A stretch of DNA of 64,000 bases, taken from contig CM020619.1 in assembly GCA_009829735.1 (NCBI GenBank), positions 28,484,063 to 28,548,062 on the forward strand, in the 5' to 3' direction. This document shows, piece by piece, positions 33,084-43,764 of the stretch (position 1 is the stretch's first letter; each line of letters starts with the position of its first letter). The notes beneath the pieces were generated by a model, which was not told the DNA's origin, made no database searches, and saw only the letters and a list, made by a program, of their open reading frames with translations. A program made the translations under genes and the position numbers. Source of the DNA: Pyropia yezoensis. Taxonomy: Eukaryota > Rhodophyta > Bangiophyceae > Bangiales > Bangiaceae.

Positions 33084-34799
33084 TTACTCTCTTCCCAGGG
33101 GCTTGGGGTCCTCAGGGCCATCGTTCTCTGGATCTACACAATCCGCCTCGTCGTCCGAGAGGTTGATCCCCTCGCACAGCGCCTGGACCGTAGCGATCCG
33201 AGTCTTACGATGGAACTCGTGGTCCGCCTCAGGATGGACCTCGGTAGACTGACTCCGGCCCCGTGTGGCTCCAAGGAAATTATCACGAGCCTTCTGGACC
33301 ATCTTGCGTTGCGCCTCCGTCAGGGTGGGACATTGGTGGGCCATGCGTCCCGTCTCCCAACAGAGGTAGCACCGAACGGGGAGTCGACTGTCCAGAGTTC
33401 GGCCCCTGACATACGAAACTGCGGGGGCCTTGAGCCCATACGTCCTGCCAGGGTCAATATTGTCCGTTTCCCTTCCCACGGGCCGCTGCAGAACCGTCGT
33501 AGGGCCCGTCGAGTCCACCGTCAGCAGCGGTTCAGAATCAGTGGGCTTCCGGGGCTTGAAATCAACGGGCCGACGTGTGGCCCCAGGTGGAGAGCCCCGC
33601 GAAGAAGACGCTTGGCCCTGGGCCATCTTGATCACATCGGTGGCCGCCTTGTGCTTCCCAGAAGCAAAGGTGACGAGATGCTGATAGGTCCGTTTCGGAC
33701 CGTTAAAGACGTACGCATCGGTCCGTAGGAACTCAGGGAGCCCTTGGATCAGTTGCTGCTTCATGGTCCCTTCCGAGTGGATGTTTTCAACCGACTCGGT
33801 GAGCTCACGGAGCCGCAGAGCAAAAGCCTCAATAGTCTCATCCGGTTCCTTTGTGGCCCTGCTAAACTTGTCCTGGGCCACAGCGAGCGCATGGGGTTCA
33901 GCATAGGTCTCCAGGAACCAATTGACGGCCTCCGGGTAACTAGTGATCGAAGCGCCCCCCGACGCGCTTGTGGAATCAGGTAGGGCCCGTGAGTACCGCA
34001 ACTCCGCGTCGCCCGAGAGGAACTGAGGAATCACATAAAGGGCCATACCTTCAGAGACCCCATTGTCGTCACAGGCCTTCACCAGCTTACGGAGCCAGGT
34101 AAACACTTTGAGCCCATCCTTACCGGAGAAGTTCGGAAATCCGGCAAAAGAGTGTCCCATGTTACGGGCCGCACGGCCCATCTTCTGCGCTTCACGGGTC
34201 CCATACGTGTTCTTCTTGTTCAGGAGTCGATGGGTACGATAGTCTAGGACCTCGGAAAAGCGATCATCGGAACAGCTAAGGATCTCGGGGCCAGGTCGCA
34301 CGCCATCCTGCGCGCCGGTGGACTCCGCACTAGAGGAAGAGGACCCAGAGGTCCAGGAAGAGGATGAGGAGCCCGATGAACGGCGACGTCGGGACCGACG
34401 GCGACGGGAACTAGTACGAGTGGACCGTCAGGAACCAGGGGATCGTTCGGGACCAACGGACCCGCCCTGGCCAGCGGGGCTCTGGCTCAGGGCCTGCAAT
34501 ACTATGGCCAAAATCTCGTCACGGAAAGTCTCAAGGACCGAATGAAGCTCTGTCGGCCCGGAATCATCTGCGGGACAAAGGACACGGGTTCCACCTCGAA
34601 CCCCGGTCCCTTCGTCTCGACGCGAATCAGAAGCAATCACAGCCGGCGGCGTCTGACGCCGGCGCGGAATACCAGAGGGCCCGCTTCCGCCGTGAATCTC
34701 AGGACCACTTGGGGCCCCACGACCACGACCAGCGGGTGTCACCATCGATGCGTCCGAGGGCGCACCGCGGCCCCGCCCACCAGGGGGAAGGTCCGCCAT
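33084..34799 (-). pseudogene. R3 gag, one internal stop
   Basis: The first ATG is at 34799 (MADLPPGG). The frame is broken once by a TGA at 34428-34430, followed by a Ser/Arg-rich linker, and then runs intact to a TAA at 33084-33086. The capsid-like part (KVFTWLRKLVKACDDNGVSE, about 34110) matches R2 and R4. The zinc knuckle is CYLCWETGRMAHQC, a variant spacing (CX2CX7HXC). The end of gag (GGGAAGAGAGTAA on the minus strand) is the counterpart of the R4 slippery site but is no longer a slippery heptamer. Confidence 0.88.
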
Positions 34800-34926
34800 G
34801 TTGGCCCTACCGTAATCGACCTGATCCAAAGGGTACCTCGAACAGGGTCAAGGGACCAAAAGAACCACAGCGCCACCAAGGATGGGAGAGGTCCTTCCCG
34901 ATACTGGAGAAGAGTATGGCCCTCCC

Positions 34927-34940
34927 CTGCTGCTCCACCA
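34927..34940 (-). promoter_or_regulatory. R3 primer-binding site
   Basis: TGGTGGAGCAGCAG on the minus strand, four bases after the 5' LTR; identical to R1, R2 and R4. Confidence 0.82.
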
Positions 34941-34944
34941 AAGA

Positions 34945-35643
34945 TGCAGCGTTATAGCCCTTCTGGCCCAGGGTCCACACACACAAGAAACCACAACGGG
35001 GTCAGGAAGGAACGGGTAAAGGTCCCAGCGTGATCCACTCGCCCGCCCCTTCAGAGGCAAGGGTAAAAGGACAAAAGCCGAGGGAGCAAGAACCCAAAGA
35101 ACCGTTGATTTTACAAGTTAGCCCCGGGGAGACCCCGGAGCATCCCTCAAGAACCTCCCCCTTGGCCCCTCCTGGGGCCTGGAGCGGGGCCCCTAGAGGG
35201 CGCCTCTAGCGAGTCGAGCGCCAGCAAGGCGTCTGACCTCCACCAGGTCCTCCAGCGCATCCCCCACACCGGGGCTACACTGGGGCGCCGAGGGTCACCA
35301 ATCAACCCCCGGTCGCCAAACACAAGCGAAAAGCAAGCGAAAATCCCCCCACACACAGATGCCAATCCCCGAAAAAAACCCAGTGGGAAAAAGGGGAAAG
35401 ACACGAAAACACGCAGTGAAAACAAATACGAAACGAGTGGCCACAATGGCCAGTAAGGCCACCCCCACCGGCCAAATCCGCCTCCCTGGGAGGGACCAAT
35501 CAGGAATCCGGGTGTGTCGCCACAATCCCGAGTCACTGACAGAGGGGGCCCCGGCACGAGAAGGGCTCCACGTAGGATAGCCCGCCGGGTCCCAAGTCAC
35601 CTTCCCAAGGGCCCGCCTGTCCCCAAAGGCTCAGAACGCCACA
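34945..35643 (-). repeat. R3 5' LTR
   Basis: Minus-strand TGTGGCGTTC...GCTGCA. Partner of 25972-26671. Confidence 0.92.
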
Positions 35644-36123
35644 CGCCCGCCAGGGCGCCGCTGCAGTTACGCCCGCTCCCCCACCCCGAGTTAAAACGGC
35701 TGTTGCCGGGCATCCTGGGTTTTCAGGGCCGCGCCCCATCCGCATTGGCTGAGCACGTTCAATTCGATCCGGCGCTGAAGCAATTCTGACACCGCATTGG
35801 CCTATCCACAGTCTGTCAGGTTTTTTCCTTTACTTCTGCATCAAGCACCACACAATCATTGGAAAATGCACACGTGGTCGCCATAGCCCTCGTTGCAGCC
35901 GTCTGTGGGAGGTCAGATGGGAGACATTGGAGAACAGTTCATGCCGGGGAGTCGCGACTCGTCGAAAAATCGCTGCACGGACCACAAACTGTCTTCATCG
36001 TGTCGCGCTGCAAGCCCCTCCCGCCTCGCCGCGACCGCCGCCGGCCCACCCCACCCCCTCCATCACTCACACCCCCCGGCCCTATCCCCGTTAGCTCAGT
36101 AATCGTTAAAGTAAAAAACCATA

Positions 36124-36666
36124 TCACTCGTCACCGCATCCCGTACCAGGAAGGTCAAAAAGGGGGGAGGTTGGTGCTGGCGGTGTCACTGAGCGTCTGG
36201 GGGGAGTGCGGTCCCCCCAAGACGGCCCCCAAGCCACATCCGGTGCCGGTGGAAGCAGGTCAAAAAGGGGGGAGCTCGGCGCTGGGGGCGTCACAGAGCA
36301 TCCTGGGGGGGTCCGTTCCCCCTGCGCCCAACCCACATCAGACGCCGACGGCGCCGACAGTGGCTCACGCGACCGCGGCGCATGCCTGCGACGGGAGCCT
36401 CCCCGCGCACGCCCCCCAGGTGCCTCCCAGAGACGCGGAGGAATTCCGTATACGAACACCTCCGGGATACGCGGGGCGACGAGAGGGGAGCTCTCGTCGC
36501 CCGACAGGGTCGGGTGGGTCGGGGGGGGGCTCAGGGGGGTCAGGGGGGGGCTTGGGGGGGTCGGCGCCGCAGTGGCGCGGCGAGGCAGCAAAAGCTTGGT
36601 GCTGCCTTTTGGGCGACAGGGACGCTCACGTAATGCACTATACGACCGAGCTTCCGCTTGATCCAC
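36124..36666 (-). pseudogene. Transposon A copy of the downstream proline-rich frame
   Basis: Counterpart of 51326-51793 in copy B. 180 codons with two repeats of a unit ending SVTPPAPxSPLFDL, and Arg/Pro-rich flanks. In A it sits directly after the deletion junction (about 36604) and is joined to other upstream sequence. Whether it is translated is unknown. Confidence 0.35.
36140..36345. repeat. Tandem repeat within transposon A
   Basis: Two imperfect copies of a unit of about 105-110 bp. Each starts AGGTCAAAAAGGGGGGAG (about 36151 and 36258) and contains a GTCAC(T/A)GAGC core. The same pair exists in transposon B near 51580-51765. Confidence 0.7.
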
Positions 36667-37509
36667 ATCTCAGATGGAGTTGTGCGCAGCAATACCGTGT
36701 CCACAATTAATTGCAGATTAGGTCCATTCGCGTCATTCCAAAAGTTCCCGGCCCGTAATTTCCGAAGAAATTCCGTGACCATGCGGGACCCGTCCGGTTC
36801 GCTCTGAGCCACCGCTAAGGCATTAGCGTCCGGCATCGGAGCGGGTGGAGTCGCAAGGGCGGCGGCCAGCTCCTCGCGGAGCTTAACTGCCGCCGCGCGC
36901 TCAAGCGCCAGCAGGCGCTCGGCGCGCACCACGCGCTCCTGAAAGTTTTTTAAACTAACTGCCGAAAGAGGACAGGCGGGGCATGAGCCAGGGGAAGGGA
37001 ATTCGGAAAGGGGGGGTTCGGGGGAAGGGGGGGGGTCAGGGGAGGGGGCAGAGGTTGGGAAGGGGGGGGGGGGGGAGGAGGGGGGGGAATAGGGGGAGGG
37101 AAGGGGATGGGGGGCGGGTGGTGGGTTGGGGATGGGGGGGGGGGTAGGGGGAGAGGGGCAAGTCATTGCTCCTTGACATTGGTTGAGAGGAAGTGGGGAG
37201 GTGTGGTGCCCGCCTTGCTTGGCGGTAGCACCGGTCGCATACCCCGTGGGTAAGGCCGTGGCCATCCGGCCCCAGGTTTGTCTTGCAGAACCTTGCGGGC
37301 AGCGCGGCCACCGCCCGACCAGCGGCCGTCTCCGCAGCCTCAGGCAGTTGCCTCCATTTTTCGAGGCCAACCCCCCGCTTGAGGATTACCCCGCCGCAGG
37401 GGGTGCAGAAGAACGCGAGCACCTTCTTAGAAAAGACATTCTTTATCTCAAGAAGGGACAAGCTGCAAAACGACACGGTAAAAAAGCAAGAGAAAAAGAC
37501 CGTGTCCAC
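36600..37509 (-). pseudogene. Transposon A transposase, N-terminal fragment
   Basis: Matches the first third of the transposon B protein: FFCTPCGG...FCKTN...CDRCYRQ (putative zinc-binding Cys clusters), a proline-rich linker, and the ERVVRAERLLALERAAAVKL helix. It ends at VAQKA at the deletion junction. The phase changes inside the C/G homopolymer-rich linker relative to copy B. The DDE-like core is missing. Confidence 0.7.
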
Positions 37510-37549
37510 GTCCGTGCCAGGACATTACCCAGAACAGTAAAGCAGTATG

Positions 37550-37554
37550 GCCAC
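37550..37554. repeat. R4 target-site duplication, left
   Basis: GCCAC directly before the 5' LTR; the same five bases follow the 3' LTR at 46430-46434. Transposon B shows the unoccupied site (near 47800) with a single copy. Confidence 0.92.
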
Positions 37555-38126
37555 TGTAGCATCCCTGGCCCCGACTTGGCGCCGACCCGGGACTACAACC
37601 AGAGGGCACCAGGTGCCAGAACACGCCCGCCGTGTGGTGATGGTTGGCGGCCGTGGCCCGTGCCCGGCACTGGGATGCGGTGGACTACGCTATCCACACG
37701 TGAGAGAGGGATTTCTGATGGGTGTTTGCATACTTGTGAGGGACTTGATTTGAGAGAATTTGAGTGTGAGATTAGTGAGTGGGAATAGAATTAGTAGTGA
37801 TAGTGGCCCCCGACCTGACGAGGTTAGACTCGGGTCGGGGCCACTCGGGGTTATGGGGGGGGCTACCTGGCCAACGTGCCAAGGCTCCCCCAGATGCACG
37901 TTAAGAGGGACAGCGAGGCGCCCTTGGCCCGCGCCCTCAGGAAAAAGACAACTGCGCGTTTGCTTTCCTCTTCCCCGTGTGCACTACCGTGCGTATCTGT
38001 TTGCTCTGCAAGCAGGCACGTGAGGCAACAGGCATACCATTCTCGTAGTTCCCCTTTCTGTGTTACCTGTCCCTTTCCCCCGAGGGATATTGACACGTGT
38101 CTGAGAGGATCGAGTTTTATACCACA
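37555..38126 (+). repeat. R4 5' LTR
   Basis: TGTAGCATCCCT...TATACCACA, 572 bp. Differs from 45858-46429 by four substitutions that I can see. Confidence 0.96.
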
Positions 38127-38130
38127 TATT

Positions 38131-38144
38131 TGGTGGAGCAGCAG
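38131..38144 (+). promoter_or_regulatory. R4 primer-binding site
   Basis: TGGTGGAGCAGCAG, four bases (TATT) after the LTR end. Confidence 0.85.
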
Positions 38145-38338
38145 GGGATTGTCGGAGTGTTTGAGAGGAGACATTTGGAAGCTGCGGTTGGGTTGTTCCT
38201 GTTCTGTCTTTCTCTGTGGTTTGGGAATTATTTGCACCCGTTCACGGGAATCCCATTCCTGGCTCTCCAACCCCTCTCTTGTGGTCTTGCGATCTTTGGA
38301 CACGCAGGCAACTGGACTGTGGCTGTCAAGAGACCAAC

Positions 38339-40099
38339 ATGGCTACCCTCCCTGGCACGACGGTGCCCGACGGGGTAGACCCCGCGTCCCTTGACGCATC
38401 CCTGGTCACCGCGGGGGACGGTACCCATCCCGGCGTTCTCCCTACGGATGAAGCAGACCTGGGTGTGACATCCGGTAGCGGACTGGAGTCTACAGGCGGC
38501 CAAGCACCTCCTGCTCCCGTTCCTCCGGCCGTTCCTCCTGTAAGAGCCATCCCGGGGTCAACGGCGCTTGAGTCCGCTCGCAGCAGACGTCTCCCTCATG
38601 TCGGTTCTACTCCTCAACCTCCAGGGATAGCCCCTGGTGTGTTTACTCCTGGACCCACACATGGCAGCTGGGTGTATACACCTCTTCCTGTGGGCACTAG
38701 CAGTGCCAGAGGCACCGCTGTGACTGGTTCTACGGGTCTCCCTGAGACTTCGACTCCTGGGACCGGCCAAGCTTTTCCTCCCCTTGCATCCTATCGGGCG
38801 GGGAGCTCTAAGACCGGTAACCGGAGCAGCCGGAGGCGTCGGCGTCGTCACCGTCGCTCTAGCACCAGCGAGACCAGCTCCTCCAGCTCTGAGGAGGGAT
38901 ATGACTGGGATGCATCTCCCGGTCCCACCCGGCGCAGGCTAGTCGAGTTTGACTTCCCCGCCCACCAAGTGGGAGATGCCACCCTGAACAAGGTCACGTA
39001 CTGGGGTAACTACCAGCTGAAGAACCAAGACCAAGGTTACACCCGGAAGATGGCCAAGAAGATGGCATCCCTGAACCAACGAATGCACCCGAGCTTCGGG
39101 GGACATCCTAAGTTTTCCGGGAAGAGACCGGCGCTTATCTTTGCCTTCCTGCGCCGGTTTGTCAAGGCATGCAATGACAACGATGTGTCCGAGGGCAAGG
39201 CTCTCTACCTCCTGGTTAACTTCATGACTGGAGAAGTGGAACAGCGGTTTGCACAGGTTCTACCAGACTCTGCCGGAAACATTGTCGGGCGTACCGTTGG
39301 GAGTTATCCGGAGGCGGTCAACTGGCTCCTGTCCAACTACGCTGACGCGGACTCCCTGCGTAAAGCAGTCGGCAGGCTGAACCGGGCAACCATGGAGAGA
39401 CAAGAGACTCCAGAGGCCTTCGCCCGTCGTGTCCGGGAGATGAGCGAGGCTTGTGGCAACGTTTACCCTGAGGACAGGCTCAAGATGATCTTCTCGGAAG
39501 GGCTTCCTGAATATCTTCAAGTGGATGCGGAGAACTACAACCAGGAACTTCAAGAACATACCTTCCAGCAGTTGATGGCCTACACCCAGGGCAAGTACCG
39601 GCAAGCCAAGGCCCTCCAAGCTCCCATGGTATCAACTCCCAAGCCGTTGTCGCGAGTTCGTCCCGGACCCGACAAGTATAAGGGAGGTGATAGCCCTGTA
39701 CCGGTACTCACAGTTGGCGAGGCCTCACCCGTGGGGTCAGGGGACAAGTGGGGCGGCTTCGTTTCTAAGGAGCAACCTTCCCTGGTCGCCCCCAAGCAGG
39801 TCAAGAACCAGCGGTTCCGGTCTTGCTGGCTGTGCCAGAAGGAGGACCTCCTGTCCTACCAGTGCCCGACCATTCCCAAGGATCTCCAGGAGAAACTCAA
39901 GCGTCAAGGACTGGTGTTTGCAAAGGCGGTCAACTGGGCTGACCGGCGAGCACCCTCCAAGATGGACAAGGCACAGGTACACGCAATCCGAGTGGCAACC
40001 TTACAGAGCATCACGGAGGCTCTGGCAAGGGAAACTCCTACGGACTTTGACCTGGAGACCGAAACCTCTAGGGACTCCTCGGACCCGGGAAACGAGTAG
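38339..40099 (+). CDS. R4 gag polyprotein
   Basis: Starts at the ATG at 38339 (MATLPGTTVPDG), 586 residues, stop TAG at 40097-40099. It forms the retrotransposon particle. The N-terminal 160 residues are Pro/Thr/Ser-rich, followed by an Arg-rich then Ser-rich segment (about 38835-38895). The conserved capsid-like region (IFAFLRRFVKACNDNDVSEG, about 39137) is shared with R2 and R3. The nucleocapsid motif CWLCQKEDLLSYQC lacks the usual His, so the zinc knuckle is probably degenerate. The frame is uninterrupted. Its last codons contain the -1 slippery heptamer GGGAAAC (40087-40093). Confidence 0.93.
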   Translation: MATLPGTTVPDGVDPASLDASLVTAGDGTHPGVLPTDEADLGVTSGSGLESTGGQAPPAPVPPAVPPVRAIPGSTALESARSRRLPHVGSTPQPPGIAPGVFTPGPTHGSWVYTPLPVGTSSARGTAVTGSTGLPETSTPGTGQAFPPLASYRAGSSKTGNRSSRRRRRRHRRSSTSETSSSSSEEGYDWDASPGPTRRRLVEFDFPAHQVGDATLNKVTYWGNYQLKNQDQGYTRKMAKKMASLNQRMHPSFGGHPKFSGKRPALIFAFLRRFVKACNDNDVSEGKALYLLVNFMTGEVEQRFAQVLPDSAGNIVGRTVGSYPEAVNWLLSNYADADSLRKAVGRLNRATMERQETPEAFARRVREMSEACGNVYPEDRLKMIFSEGLPEYLQVDAENYNQELQEHTFQQLMAYTQGKYRQAKALQAPMVSTPKPLSRVRPGPDKYKGGDSPVPVLTVGEASPVGSGDKWGGFVSKEQPSLVAPKQVKNQRFRSCWLCQKEDLLSYQCPTIPKDLQEKLKRQGLVFAKAVNWADRRAPSKMDKAQVHAIRVATLQSITEALARETPTDFDLETETSRDSSDPGNE

Positions 40100-43000
40100 G
40101 GCAGGCGCTCTCCCCAAGTGTCTTCCCGAACCTCCAACGGCAGGGTACTTCTACCCGTTCTCCCCTTGCGTGCCGGGAGGAAGGACGGCAGTTACCTGCT
40201 CAACTGGTAGCCGCCCGGACACCCTGTTTGTTCAAGGGGACCTTGCTCGTCCTGCGTAAGGAAAACCTCAAGATTAATGCTCGTATGCGTGTGGGGGATA
40301 GCCTCCCCCAAGCTGTTACGCCGGTGGTTGACACGGGAGCCGGACCAAGCGTCATCACTGAGAACCTGTTACCTCCGGGCTGGCGTCGACATGCCTGGAG
40401 GGCGCCTACCAAAACCCGCATTGTCGACGCATCAGGTCAAACCCTACGACCGCTGGGCCGCCTTCCCGTCGCCATCTATGTCAACAATGAACCAATGCTT
40501 TTTCCCTTTCTAGTAGTCCAGACCCTATCAGTCCCCCTTATCCCAGGCTGGGACTTCCAGAAGCAGCATGTCAAGAGCATCCTACCCGGAGAAGGGAAGG
40601 TGCAGTTCAACCATGGGTTTGTGTCACCGGTATTGGAGCATCTGGACGCAAAAGTTCGTGTAGCCAAGAACAAGAGGGAACGCATCCCGCCCTCTACCTT
40701 GACTCTCTTCAAACCGGTGCTCCTACCTCCTCGCTCGGAGACCAGGGTTCAAGTAACGACCCGGATTGCTGGTCAATGCCTGATCTACGGACGTAAGGAA
40801 TTTCTGGCGAAACACCGGTTATACTTGGCCCACGGACATCACAAGAAGGTAGAAAGGCACACCCCGTTCTCGGAGCTGATCGTCAACGTAAGCCGGAAGC
40901 CAATAACCCTCGCCAAGGGCACCCGAGTTAGTACAGCAGAGCCTTACCGGGGGTCCGCCCGTGCTATGAGCAAGGAAGACCTCTTGAACCTGCAACAAGA
41001 GCTGGCATCCAACTCGACAGCCTTAGACGTACCTCCGAAACAAGAGCAGGCTGGCAGCGCCCTTCCGAAGCCCGAGCAAGCACCACCCGGGATGCCGAAG
41101 GTCAAACAAGAAAATGTCCCTCCCGACTTGAAGGAGGCACTGGAGAAGCTTCTCCAGGAATATCGGCACCTGTGGTCGGGAGAGCTGGGCAAGATGGACG
41201 CCACTCTACACCGGATTCAACTCAAACCGGAAGCTAAGCCCGTACACCTGCAACCATACCGGGCTGGACCTCATCGCCGGGATGAGATTGAGAAGCAGGT
41301 TAACAAGATGCTCAAGATGGATGTTATCGAGCCGTCTGATGGCGAGTGGGCCTTCCCGGTGGTAGTCGTCCCGAAACCTGGCGGTCACTTCCGTTTCTGC
41401 ATTGACTACAGGCGTCTGAACGAGATGACCGTCAAGGATGTATACCCGATACCCCGGATGGATGATTGCATCGACTTTCTTGGTGATGCCACCCTCTTCT
41501 CGACGCTGGATTGTAATGCCGGTTACTGGCAGATCCCTCTGGCTGATGAGGACAAGGACAAGACCACCTTCACGTGCCACCTGGGAATATTCCGGTGCAA
41601 GCGTCTTCCTTATGGTCTCACCAATGCTCCGGCCACCTTCCAAAGAGCCATCGACATCATCCTGTCGGGGCTAAGGTGGAGAACATGTTTGGTCTACCTG
41701 GACGACATTATCGTTTTCTCCAAGACCCCAGCGGAACACCTGGAGCACCTTCGAGAGGTCCTGGCCCTCCTGTCCAAGGCTGGAGTTACCCTCAAGGCCG
41801 AGAAGTGCCACCTGTTTGAGACTGAGGTGGAGTACATGGGGCACGTGCTGAGTCCAGGGGAGCTCCGAGTCAATGAGAAGAACATCAAGGCCCTCCGGCA
41901 TGCACGGCAACCTAAAACCTAGACGGAACTCAAGAGCTTCCTGGGTATGTGCAACGTCTACCGCCGGTTCGTACGGGACTATGCTCTGATTGCCCGGCCA
42001 TTGACCAAGCTCACCAGCAAGAAGCTTCCCGCACAACTCCCGGTGTTTGACGAGAAGCAGACCGCGGCCTTCGAAGAGCTCAAGAAGCGCCTGACCACCA
42101 CTCCAGTACTGGCGTTACCCAAGCGGGAGGGCCAGTTTGTTCTGGAGACTGATGCCTGTGGCGTCCAGGTGGGGTGCTTACTACTCCAGCAGCAACCTGA
42201 TGGGCACTTCCTCCCGATAGGCTACTACAGTCGCGTCCTGATTCCAGCCGAGAAGAATTATTCCACGACGGAGCGCGAGTGCTTGGCGGTCGTGTGGGCT
42301 TGCTTCCTGTTACGTCCATGCCTTGAAGGACAGGAGTTCCTCGTCCGGACGGACCACGCCAGCCTAAGGTGGCTGCTATGTATGGACAGCAGCCAAGGAA
42401 GGGTCGCCCGGTGGCGCTTACGCCTTTCGGAGTTCAAGTATAAGGTGTGCACCAGAGCAGGGAGGGAGCACCACTGCGCCGACACCATGTCCCGGCTGGA
42501 GACTCCTGCAGCCGACACCGGTCCTATTCCCGAAGAAATACCTTGCTTCATCCTCCCGAATGTTGGACGTGGCTGGCATGCTCCCCTGTATGAGACACCT
42601 GAAGCTCATCAACCGGTGACCATTCACCGGATGCTGGAGGCACAACTGACGGATCCTCTATGCTTGGAGCTTCGCCACCAAATGGACCTGAACCGGAACA
42701 GTCATTTCTCCGAGTCTACAGACGGACTCCTGGTACGGGTGTCACCCTTCGATGGAGCAACTCAAGTCTACGTACCCCGAAGTATGCGAGCTGACATCCT
42801 ACGCCTGGAGCACTTTTCTCCCCAGGCCGGACATCCTGGCATCAATCGGATGTATGCTTCAATGCGACGACATTACTACTGGGAAATCATGGCCAGCGAC
42901 GTCCGTAAGCACCTGGAGGCTTGTGTTTCTTGTGCAAGGAACCGGTTGTCCCTGAGGAAGAAGACTTATAAGCTACGCCTATTCCCAGCGGCGGAGCCCT

Positions 43001-43764
43001 GTGCAAGCTTAAGCATGGACATCCTGGGGCCCCTACCTGAAACATCCAGCGGCAACATATACCTGCTCATCATTTGTGACCTGTTCTCTAAGTTCACTCG
43101 TGCAATCCCGCTGAGGACCATTACGGCTCTGGAGGTCACGTCAGCCTTCTGCGAGTACTGGATAGCTGCCTACGGCCCTCCAGACTCCGTCTTAACCGAA
43201 AATGGCCCCCAGTTTGCATCCCTGTTCTTCCAAGGAGTCTGTGACCTGATGGGCATCAAGAACTTGTTCACCACGACGTACCACCCGCAAACGAACGGGC
43301 AGGTGGAACGATTCAACCGGACCCTAGTGGATATGCTACGGCACTACGTGGAGGAGCACCAAGAAGACTGGGATGAGCTCCTGGCTGTCCTCACTCTAGC
43401 CTACAACTCCCGAGTTCACCGGACAACGGGGGTCGCTCCACTCGACTTTGTGACCCCAAGGCGGCTGACCAACTTCTCCCTGGAAAGAATACCAGACGGT
43501 CTCCCGCCTGCATTGAAGTCAGGTCCCAAGGCCAAGGATGAGTTCCTGGAACAACTGAAGCTCCTGCTCCCCAAAGTCAAGGAGTCAATCTCAAAGACCC
43601 AGGAGCGATACAAGCGGGACTATGACAAGGGAGTCCGGGAAAAGAACAAGGAACTGGGTGGTGGCGACTGGGTTTTTGTGGACAACCATCGCCAGACCCG
43701 GGGGAAGCTGGACTCTAAGACGGATGGACCTTATGCGCCCCTGGGAGCCAGTGAAGGTCTCTGA
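40072..43764 (+). pseudogene. R4 pol, one in-frame stop, no chromodomain
   Basis: In the -1 phase to gag. Protease VVDTGAGPSVI (about 40326); reverse transcriptase FCIDYRRLNEMTVKDVYPIP (about 41395) and CLVYLDDIIVFS (about 41687); a single TAG at 41920-41922 where R2 has Gln; RNase H (ETDACGVQVGCLLL); integrase zinc finger ending CVSC (about 42930); catalytic core MDILGPLP, LTENGPQFAS, QVERFNRT. The second catalytic Asp reads Glu (TEN rather than TDN), which may impair integration. The C-terminus GDWVFVDNHRQTRGKLDSKT ends shortly after at 43764 with no chromodomain, and its last 174 bases overlap the antisense gene. Confidence 0.92.
40087..40093 (+). promoter_or_regulatory. -1 ribosomal frameshift slippery site, gag to pol
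   Basis: G GGA AAC in exact gag phase (X XXY YYZ), followed by GAG and the gag stop TAG. The -1 frame is closed by TAG at 40069 upstream of the site and is open from 40072 through the gag stop into pol, so slippage here would give a Gag-Pol fusion. I have not identified a downstream stimulatory structure. Confidence 0.75.

Larger units (their letters stand above)
25972..35643 (-). mobile_element. R3: nearly full-length Ty3/gypsy chromovirus
   Basis: LTRs of 700 bp (25972-26671) and 699 bp (34945-35643) in the same orientation enclose, on the minus strand, a primer-binding site, gag, pol with chromodomain, and a 2.1-kb 3' region holding a nested solo LTR. The LTRs differ by a small number of scattered substitutions. 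The flanking five bases (CCCCG left, CGCCC right) do not match, so the target duplication is absent or the element has been involved in recombination. Three nonsense codons interrupt gag and pol. The interior is unusually rich in GGNCC words. Confidence 0.92.
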
